Assembly (NCBI GenBank): GCA_013146195.2 | Contig: CM028378.1 | Span: 84,874,295-84,938,294 of the forward strand | Length of the DNA stretch: 64,000 nt | Origin: Codonopsis lanceolata | Lineage: Eukaryota > Streptophyta > Magnoliopsida > Asterales > Campanulaceae | Direction of reading: 5' to 3' | In this document: one piece after another, positions 55,739 through 64,000 of the stretch | Position numbering within the stretch: position 1 is the first letter of the stretch | How the letters are laid out: each line of letters opens with the position of its first letter | Notes under the pieces: model-generated | Databases searched by the model: none | Told to the model about the DNA's origin: nothing | What the model saw: the letters and a program-made list of their open reading frames with translations, nothing else | Translations under genes and position numbers: made by a program

Positions 55739-56590
55739 AAAGTGTCATTTTTTTTACCACAAAGTGTCATTTTGCATAAAAAATGTATGAAGTTAATTAA
55801 AGATTTAAGTTGATTGAGGAGTGAAATACAAAATTTGGGAGAAAAGAGATTTTAGCATCCAAGTTCTTAAAGTAAAATGACATCGAACAAAATTTGAAAG
55901 GAGGGTACACTCGAGCAAGTGAGTAAAATTTTCATTAATGCAGTGGTGGCACGTTGTAAGCGTGCCATGTCGCCCCTCCACAACCAGTTGACCCCCGCTA
56001 TTTTGAATGTATCTGGGTTTGATCTGTGAGTTTTAGCCCCTTCTGCCTATTTTCAGTATGTTTCTTTCTTTTATTTTGACATGTTTCCTTATCAGTTAAC
56101 ACACGCGGTCTTATTTAATGAGTCAATCGCTCTAGCAGTCTCACTTTTTTCTTTTCTTTTTTGGGTTCCGTTTCTTTACAATTTGAATTTGACAAAATGG
56201 TCAGGAGACCTACTAGCAAAAAGTGGGGTAATGGTTAGATTTGTGAAAGAACATAGATGTCATAAATTGCAGGTGATTAAGGCCTGTTTGGTGCGGCGCG
56301 TTTTGAAACGCAGCCTTTATTTTTGTAAACACGTTTGGAAAACTATTTCAAAACGCTATTTTTCATAAAGCACTAGTTGAAAACGTAGCATATTTTTAAA
56401 CGCTACAAATTGGAGCGTTTAAAAAGACTATTTAGGACGGAGGGAGTATTATAATAGTGTTACTTTTGTATTTTAATGAAAACTATAATACATTTCCCTT
56501 TATAGTGTCACTTTTGGCCTTAAAATGTGTCACTTTTGTTTTTAAATGTGTCATGTTTGGCTTTAAATATGCCATTTAGCATTTTGTCAA
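55739..56590. repeat. Continuation of the array with intervening sequence
   Basis: Units AAAGTGTCATTTT (55739-55790) and GTGTCACTTTTGGCCTTAAA (56505-56590) match the array. Between them, 56285-56449 looks like a MITE remnant: GGCCTGTTTGGTGCGGCGCG at the left, and a Stowaway-like GGACGGAGGGAGTA end at the right without a visible partner. The frame at 56081-56368 has no recognised domain. Confidence 0.5.
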
Positions 56591-57002
56591 AATTCGTTAG
56601 GGTCCGTCAAGCATCCCAAGGAAAATGGGGCTAGCTGAGGGCTAACGGAGCTGACAAATGATTAAAATGTAAGGCGTGATAAACATAAGAATTTCAACGG
56701 CAAACCTTGAAAGTGCATAAGAAATGAGAAACTTCTACCGCAGCAAAATGAGAAACTTTCATTAATGCGGTAGCTAGCCTACCGTAGCTTGACACACATG
56801 GCAAGCCACACTCAATGAAAATAAATTCTATGGCTTGAGGGTTTCGAACGCAAAATTTCCCTGTAACTAATATAACAAACTCAAAGAACCTAAAGTAACT
56901 AATATAAAAAGAAGAGATGGTCTCTCAGAACAGTCTTACGCATCTTAATCGTAAGACGAACCTATCCATTTTAAATGTGCCAAGATTTAGTATTGTGATT
57001 TT
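56591..57002. other. Stretch without recognised genes
   Basis: I see no conserved frame, TIR or tandem structure. Confidence 0.45.
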
Positions 57003-58300
57003 TGTTAGTCTCAAAAAGCACAATACTACACTAGAAGGGGGTTGAATAGTTTAGGTATATTTTAAAATTTTGAGCTAATTTCCTTTGAGTATATACAATC
57101 AACTTATAAATTAAGTTGTAGTAGCCGAAAAGATACACGGAAATAAGTGACTAAGTCTGTTGTTATAGACCAACAAGAGATTTGTTGTGCTCGTAGAGTT
57201 AAGCTAAGGAAGCAAGAAGATATAATGATAAACTGTTATGAGTAATGAAAGCAAATAATGAAGAACTCGAAGATTTTGAGATGGTTCACATTGTAAATAG
57301 TGTTACGCCCACTAACAAAGCAGTCAACTTTGTATTTTAAATGTGCATTATGTTTTTCACTATTTGATCAGTTACAAAGATCAATAATGGATCGTGTACA
57401 AAAATATTTAACCCGACGTTTGGTGAGTGGAGTAATTATGTAATAGCAAAATAATAATGTGCGTGCTAAGAACCGAATAATTCAAACAATAAAGAAGCAT
57501 GAGATGAAAAATGATTGGAATGCTTCAATTCTTCGTTGTTCGGTAGGCTTTGCAGTTCGACTTGGATCACTTGAATATACTGGGTTAGAGAGTTTGAAGG
57601 TTGTTGAATATTCTCAAAGCATTAAGTTCTTCGACTTCAATAATGGTATTTATATGAGAGATCATTTGAGACCATTAGATGAATAGATGAGAGAGACCCT
57701 GAACTAGTTGTTTGATTACATTGAATGCAAAAAGAGTCAAGTGAAGTTGTTCTCTATTGTTGTCATTACCTGTTTCTGTGTATGGAGAAACGCTTGTAGC
57801 GAGTGTATATAAAATGTAAGAAATTACAGGTGTAGTTTGCTAGAAATGACAAAGGTTTAGATTGAGTGTTGGTATGTCTTTCTTCGCTAGATCACCAAAG
57901 AGGAAACTCCAATTAATTCACCCATGTGATATTTGGTGAATGAGCTTCACGTTGTGGATTACGCAACATATATATGAATAAATATATATATGTAAATCCA
58001 TAGATCATGATGAGATGGACTTCTAAGTTCCGTGTCTTCAAACTTTGAATTACTTGTAAGATCTTCAGCGAGATGTCAAGGACTACTTGATGAAGGTCTT
58101 CCGATCTCAGATCTGTGCGGTGAAGTGCTACTAAAGATTGCTCGTGATATACATACAAAGCCTAAGCAATTTATTCTAAAGCTAAGTCCTATACAAAGTT
58201 GTTACGCTTAAGCAGTACGCCAGCGATCTATTTAGCCACAAGACATATAGAACTAGTGAACGAATGACTACAAACAAATCTAAATACAATAAAATCAACA
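57003..58300 (+). mobile_element. Solo LTR (TGTTAGTC type), second member
   Basis: It starts TGTTAGTCTCAAAAAGCAC and ends ATCAACA. It is colinear with 39770-41002, sharing CTAGAAGGGGGTTGAATAG, GAGATGGTTCACA, AAATGTGCATTATGTTTT and AATGGATCGTGTACAAAA. I could not find a matching TSD (ATTTT at the left, ATGGC at the right), so either an end is slightly off or the flanks have changed. Confidence 0.75.
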
Positions 58301-58739
58301 ATGGCAATTTAAGAGCTCGCCTGCTCCTCTTCGATGCTTGAGATATCTAGAGGCAATTAGCGTTGAGAAATAGACTACTAACTCGTGTAGACACCCCAAT
58401 TTCGCACTCGATATATGACATGACAAAAATATCAAGAACTGTTAAAACATTAACAAATGTCAAGTTACTGTGGTCAAAATTGCAAAAGGACAAAGCAGAT
58501 GCACAAAAGGACAAATCAGTGGGGCCAAAGTGTCAAAAAGAGCCATGTTTGAGGTTTGGGCACCACCTACCAGGTTTGGGTGTGGCGCCCAAACCCCTAG
58601 TGGGTGGCACCCAAACCTCACTTTCCAAACACTATTCAACGCAAAGTTTGCCGTAAAATGCAAATCGCCCAACGCGGTGTACAACTCCCTGATGCACGGA
58701 GAGAAATCACAAAATTCCTTCGATGTCCCAACTCCTTCC

Positions 58740-58747
58740 TATAAATA
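58740..58747 (+). promoter_or_regulatory. TATA box in the TAT-like 5' LTR
   Basis: TATAAATA in TCCTATAAATAGAGGCC, aligned with the same motif in the solo LTRs. As the 5' LTR copy it would start the genomic RNA. Confidence 0.6.
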
Positions 58748-59809
58748 GAGGCCTCCGGCCTCCTTCATTCAACACACCTGCTTGCGTAAAATTTCTCTGG
58801 CGTCTACGCCGAAGAAATAAACACCGATAGATAAATTTCTAAAGCCTAGAAACCCCGCCAAACCTCCGCCAAACACAAATCCAACCCAGAAGTGTTCCTT
58901 AGCCCCCCCGCCTAGGTATCCACCCTTTTTCCCTGGCCCAAAAATCGTGGATAGAGCAGTTGCTCGCTCGATTTAAAAGGCCAAAATAGCCGCGAGTAAG
59001 TCACATTTCCGCCAAAATTTAGCCTTTTCCACCAAACAAACAACCTGAAATAAACAGCGATTTACCCCCGCCCGATCCCGAGGCCGAAGTAACTTTCGTG
59101 AGCGCTTACGCCGCCCAAATTCACACAACTTCAACCGCACTGCACTGCATCAAAAGACTCTCTCTCCCCGAGGGACAGAGCGAGCACACCCCTACGCCGC
59201 TTGTAAGCTTTTATTGTTAAAGTCTTTTATTTCTATGTAATAGTATTATTTCCATCCGCCTAATGTAAATATATAATAAGCTTGTGCCGCCTGGATTTTA
59301 TTAAAAATAGTACTAAATGTAGCCGTTATTATGGCAAAATGTTTTTAGATAAGTTTGTATTTATTTACTTTATTTATTCAATAAAGTCTTTATTTGTAAA
59401 TGTATTATTTCCGATCCGGTTCAATATCAAAATATATAGCGCTATGCCGCCCGGATTTTGTTAGGAAATAATACTAAAAAGAGCCGTTATAATGGCCAAA
59501 TATTTTTAAATGTGTTTGTAATTATTGGAAAGAGACAAATGCGAGTCCAGAATAATGTGGCCACGAATGTATCTGCTTAATTTTCCCTTGTCAAAATAAG
59601 ACCTTATTTATTTGCTAAGTAAATGTGACAATAAGCATACTTCACCAAAAACGCTTTCGAGATCGAAAGGGCGAGTTGGGTGCCTAGCACCTTCCCAACT
59701 CGTAACTTAGCCTCCGAACCCGCTTTCTAAAATCTCTCGGTTTTCTTTTTTCTGGTTTTCCTTTATTTTTGCCTTAAAATAAAGGTGGCGACTCTAAAAC
59801 ATTTTTGAT

Positions 59810-60340
59810 CCAAGTGGGCCTCGCAACATCTTTCTTTGCACTTTCAATGCTTCTCCCTAAATGAGGGGAGAATGGGAATGGAAAGGTGATGTATTTCTAT
59901 GTCTTGGTATCCCCGAAATAATGGATAACTTGACGTAGAAAATCCAAGGCACTCATAGTGATCCAAAATAGGCCATAAGGCTATTTTCATAAAATTCATA
60001 GTGGGGCGCCGCAATATTCTTTCTTGCACTTCTCTATTTTCCCCGAAAGATAAAGGGGAGAATGGGAATGGAAGAGTAATGCATTCCCATATCCCGTTAT
60101 CCACTAAATAAGGGATAACTTGACATGGAAAACCATAAGTTCCCATATTGGATACAAAATTCACTCAAGGCAACCGAGGCACATTCCAACGTGCTAATAT
60201 AGACAAAGACTCCTCTCGCACTTTGGATTTCGCCTTCCCCTAAACAAGGGAGGGTGGAACGAGAGCAGTGGTGTCCCGCATCCGCACGTACGCGCACCCC
60301 TATCCAAGGGCGCGCGGGGCGCGGGGGCACATTTCCTGAA
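59810..60340. repeat. ~190-bp tandem units at the LTR 3' end
   Basis: The combination of TTTCTTTGCACTT, ATGAGGGGAGAATGGGAATGG, a CCCGAAATAATGGATAACTTG-like segment and CACTCATA occurs near 59820, 60020 and 60215 with decreasing similarity. It resembles the amplified 3' end of the LTR at 32984. Confidence 0.75.
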
Positions 60341-60347
60341 CCTCACA

Positions 60348-60603
60348 AGGGCGCTGGGACGATTGTTTTATTTTAAATAAAATGGAGGGCTAGACTCGCA
60401 AAATAAAACTTTTTTGTTTTTATTTGTTTCGGCCGCAAGATGCTTGTCATATTAATTTACGATTTGAATAAAGTGTTCCCATTACGGCCGTGGCCATATT
60501 TGTGGATATGATCCTCCATCCGGCAGCTAGCCTCGCTCGATAACCGTTACATGTGCATGTTTAAGAGTATAAAAATATATATATATATATTTTGTAAAAA
60601 AAT

Positions 60604-60686
<83 letters not shown>

Positions 60687-61851
60687 ATAAATAAATAAAT
60701 ATATATATATGTCTATATATGTGTGTCTACTATTTACATATATGTATTATGTGTAATAATATCCGGCAAAGACAACAAAAAGGGTCGGGTTTCTTTCAAA
60801 AAAAAAAAATCTTTTTCCTTTTCGCCTTATATTATTTTATTCTCGCTTCATCTTCATTCTCGCAAAATATACATATGTATATATATATATGCATTCATTT
60901 GTCATTTTTATTTTGGGGATTAGGACCCATTTTCTAAAAAATAAATAGATTCCCACTTTTCTTTCTATTTCTTGATGGTATGCTTGCTTGCTCACGCTTA
61001 AGCTAAAAAGCCGAGAAAATCCATACATAACAAAGAAGACATGCTATATCTGCTTTTATTTTCTATTTCTATATCTAAAAAAAAAAAAACTTTTTGCTTT
61101 TTAGATACCGCACACACGTGCACATGCATATAAATATATTCCGAATCGCTACCCTACACCATGGCCACCTACCCCCGCATAAACCAACGTTAGATCGCAT
61201 ATAGATTTTCAGACACTTCAAGACCGACCGGTTTTTGCATTTTAAATTATGGGTCAGTCAAAAAAAAAATGTGCGCAAGTCAAAAAAAAAAGTCAAAAAA
61301 AAAATGCGCAAGTCAAAAAAAATTTTTTACATCTGGGGCCGATTTATTATTTTCAAATGCTCGACCTAGATCATTTCGAATGGTGGATCCCTGAAGAGTA
61401 TAGGCCCTTCGCCTGGGATCACCCGATCTCTGGGAGTCGAAAGGTGTGGAATACGTTGGTCCTATACTGAGAAAGAATCCACTATTCCAGAAAGTCCCGA
61501 GATCACAAAATTAAGGTGTGCTTATCCGGTCATTTGTAGGAATAATAAATAATAATAAAATATACTAATAAAGGCACGCTGCATCTAAGCCCGTAAAAGC
61601 CTTCACCAACCTTCTCGATACTGTGCCCATTTTCCCGTAAACCTCGCCCGAATTTGGAAAGGCAGAGACAAGATCGCCGATTGATACGAGGAATCAAGCG
61701 TAGATCGATCGTAGAGTATCGAAATGATCGATCAGACAAAAACAAATGGTACAGATCCGACAAGATGGCGTAAAGTGAAGCATGGGTACAGATATTGTGG
61801 GCTCCTGTGGTATGCTCCAACTCCCAAGAATGCAAAGTTGGCTAGATCAAT
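60348..61851 (+). other. Leader of the TAT-like element
   Basis: This is the stretch between LTR and gag. It holds a (TA)n run (60607-60680), AT-rich simple sequence, and a triplicated GCGCAAGTCAAAAAAAA motif (61268-61320). AGGGCGCTGGGACGATTG right after the LTR may be a decayed primer-binding site. TAT/Ogre elements often have a long leader or extra ORF here; the 73-residue frame at 61249-61470 is too short to call. Confidence 0.55.
60607..60680. repeat. (TA)n microsatellite
   Basis: About 37 TA units with further AAATA/TATA repeats to 60710. Confidence 0.96.
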
Positions 61852-63615
61852 TTGGGTGCACAGGCTGACCGAATAATGAGCCAAATGGCTAACCTGGTAC
61901 AAAGCTTGAAATCCAGTGGTGAGGTAATTTCTTCCCCTGCAGTTCCCCAGGAAGCATCAACCTCACATACACTTCCAAACCCAAACCCTCAGCTAAACAC
62001 TAACCCACCAAACACCGCCACTCCAAATCCTAACCCTCCACCAACTCCCTACTACCCAAATGTCAATCCTTACTCATCATATCGCCCATATCCTATCCCA
62101 AACACCAACATTCCCCGAGTCCAAATGACCTCCCTTTTCCCATAAACAACCCACTCCAAAATAGCCCACATATGGATCCCCAAAGCTATAACCCGTCCGG
62201 GCCAAGTTACTACCTACTTACCTCCCCGATGATCCCGCCATCCCGCCAATAACCCACCACCAACATCCACCAACCAAAACCTATATCCAAATTTCAAAAC
62301 CCGCACTCGTCAACAATCCACCAACCCAAAATCCCTATATCGCCTAAAATCCCTATACGCCTGTAATCTCTATCCAAAAAACCCATATCCAGCCTCCAAA
62401 GTCCACCGAGTCCATATCCAAACCCAAAATCCATACTCACCAAAATCCGACCTGTGATCCATACCCAACTCAAAATCCATACCAAACACCACAAATTTTA
62501 AATTAACCCAAATTTTCCCAAATCCTCGCCAAAGATATACCTAAAACCAACTCCCCCACCACCAAAATGGAGGCCGACATGGAAAACATGAAAACCATGA
62601 TGCTCAAACTTCTCAACAAAGGGGAATTTCTCACACTGTGCACCGGCATTAAAACCTTCAAATTGCATTACCCCCAAATTTCAAAATGCCCGACATAGAA
62701 AAATTCGACGGGACTGGATGCCCTATCTCCCACCTAAAATCTTACTCTACTGGCATGCAATCAAGAGGGGTTAGTTTCGAAGCCATGGCCTCCAATTTTC
62801 ACCTCACCTTAATAGGGGCTGCTAAACAATGGTTAATGCTAGCAGATGATAGCACCATGGGCACTTGGGACCAAATCGCCGAAGGGTTCCTAGAAAGGTA
62901 CAAAGATAATACCATCACTGAAAATAAAAGGGAACTTGAGGCATGCACCCAAAAAGAAAATGAATGAAACATTCATTCACGCGTAATTTGCAACCTGATG
63001 GAAGGATAAAGTCGCCTGCACTCGACGCACTCGATCCGCTGAATCATGCATGTTCATCAAAAACCTCCAAACCCATTTACCTAGAGCGCATGCGGTATCT
63101 CCCCTATAGCAATTTCAAAGAAATAGTGGAGATAGGGAGTCCGTATTGATGAAGAAATACGCACGGATCCCTAGAGATTGATGCACATACACCCCCAATT
63201 TCACTCAGAACTCGAATCGATGAAGAATCTTCGTAAGAAGTCAACATGGTTGAAAGAATTTTACCCGGTAAATACAAGAATGTGTCATGGTCATACAAGA
63301 CGAATGAATCTGCCAACTCGTTGAAGGAAGCAAGAATGCCATCAAGAACCTCATAGACCCTACCAAGCAAAAAGAAGGCATTACGATGAACTGAATGCCC
63401 CAATGTCCCTGATTTTCCAAGGCTTAATGGCACAAGGAGTTTTGAAACCAATGGAAAATTATCGACCTCCGCCAAAGCTATCAGACACGTGGGACCACTC
63501 TCAGTATTGTGAGTATCATCGTAGCAGTGGCCATCCCACTGATAAGTGTTATAAGCTTAGAAGTGCCATCCAGGATCTTATTGATGGCCAAATCATTGAA
63601 AAGCCGCACCCATGA
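61852..63615 (+). pseudogene. TAT-like Ty3/gypsy gag, frameshifted
   Basis: Gag forms the particle shell and binds the element RNA. The N-terminal frame (61852-62145) gives MSQMANLVQSLKSSG and a long proline/asparagine-rich linker, which continues out of frame to about 62650. The capsid part (62686-62967) has MPDIEKFDGTGCPISHLKSY, then LTLIGAAKQWLM and WDQIAEGFLERYKDN, the Retrotrans_gag pattern. YLERMRYLPYSNFKEIVEIG follows near 63090. The C-terminal frame (63403-63615) carries CEYHRSSGHPTDKC and YKLRSAIQDLIDGQII, the CX2HX4HX4C motif of TAT gag. At least four frame changes or stops break it, so this copy cannot make gag. Confidence 0.88.
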
Positions 63616-64000
63616 TTGTCTCTAGTAAAAGTGGAAAATACCCTAGGATACCCTTGTATATACACCTCCAAAGACTCTTTATACCTTTAAATTTCCTTTT
63701 GTCAAATAAAATCTCCAGGAAACAACTCTTTTCAACCCAGCATCAATTTTCATAAATTTTGGGATCCTTGTTGTTTTTTGGTATCACTAACAATTTTGCA
63801 GGAGCTGAAAAAATTTGACTATTATCATTTACTCTCCTGAGAGGATTGTCCAGAGGTACGTAATCGTCACCTCCCATTTCAAAAAAAAAAGGAGTTTTCT
63901 AGCAATAAAAAAAAATAATAACGTGTGATACTTAGTTTTCTTTTCATATTAAAAAAATATATATAATCGTTTCTTTTTACAAAAAAAAAATGTTCTTTCC
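63616..64000 (+). other. Sequence after TAT-like gag
   Basis: AT-rich, no frame. TTGCAGGAGCTGAAA at 63798 resembles a splice acceptor; Ogre-type elements splice an intron before pol, but nothing here proves it. Poly-A tracts occur near 63878-63990. Confidence 0.35.

Larger units (their letters stand above)
58386..60347 (+). repeat. 5' LTR of the TAT-like element
   Basis: It starts TGTAGACACCCCAATTTCGC. It has the GTGGCGCCCAAAC patches (58579), a TATA box at 58740, and the block GAGATCGAAAGGGCGAGTTG at 59660 with a perfect hairpin. The end CCTGAACCTCACA is inferred from the family end CACTCACA. Extra length (1962 bp) comes from tandem units at 59810-60340. Confidence 0.78.
58386..64000 (+). 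mobile_element. Ty3/gypsy TAT-like (Ogre/Retand-like) retrotransposon, 5' part
   Basis: A TGTAGACACC-family LTR (58386-60347) is followed by a long leader and a gag of TAT type. Pol and the 3' LTR would lie beyond the window, so completeness cannot be judged. This copy links the six solo LTRs at 26406, 31135, 32984, 41278, 43680 and 47890 to a Ty3/gypsy lineage. Assignment to TAT rests on the gag motif CX2HX4HX4C with LRSAIQDLID after it. Confidence 0.82.

Noticed and set aside
1..64000. tRNA, rRNA or host protein-coding genes
   Set aside because: Reading both strands I found no tRNA-like box pair, rRNA segment or multi-exon host gene that I could support; a tRNA scan and transcript mapping would settle it.

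Overview
This window looks like transposon-dense, AT-rich intergenic DNA from a flowering plant, probably a dicot. The evidence is plant-type Ty1/copia and Ty3/gypsy elements, Stowaway and Tourist MITEs, hAT derivatives, Helitrons with a Pif1-like helicase remnant, and long (TA)n runs. I found no intact host gene, tRNA, rRNA or CRISPR array. Every protein-like reading frame I recognise is a decayed transposon gene. Boundaries are supported mainly by target-site duplications (TSDs), terminal motifs and empty sites visible inside the window.

Layout. 1-21275 is a segmental duplication of about 5 kb: copy A at 1-2716 plus 12953-15405, copy B at 16421-21275. Copy A is split by a 10.2-kb minus-strand Ty3/gypsy-type element (2717-12952) with two 3.7-kb LTRs and only a broken gag inside. 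Copy B keeps the uninterrupted target GGATA. Both copies share a Stowaway, a 0.7-kb hAT derivative and a 102-bp hAT-type MITE, so these came before the duplication and the large retrotransposon came after it.

21276-31080 holds members of an unnamed repeat family (X) carrying arrays of a degenerate CGCGATGCATCAAT motif, a 118-bp near-perfect foldback, two Helitrons, a Stowaway-like element, a solo LTR and a 254-bp hAT MITE. 31081-43420 is an old plus-strand Ty1/copia element in pieces, carrying five later LTR insertions. One of those (36185-38523) itself contains a Helitron with a helicase C-terminus. 43421-58385 carries more solo LTRs, MITEs, a 1.0-kb hAT element, a degenerate AAGTGTCACTTTT-type array split by a Tourist MITE, and more of family X. 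58386 to the right edge is a partial Ty3/gypsy TAT-like (Ogre/Retand-like) element: a 5' LTR, a leader and a frameshifted gag; its pol and 3' LTR would lie beyond the window.

The TAT-like LTR, which begins TGTAGACACC, is the dominant unit from 26 kb onward. There are seven copies, six of them without any internal region (solo LTRs). They share a TATAAATA box and a conserved block that can fold into a hairpin. Nothing here forms a working host pathway; the window is a layered record of insertion, duplication and LTR-LTR recombination. The best candidate for something undescribed is family X.
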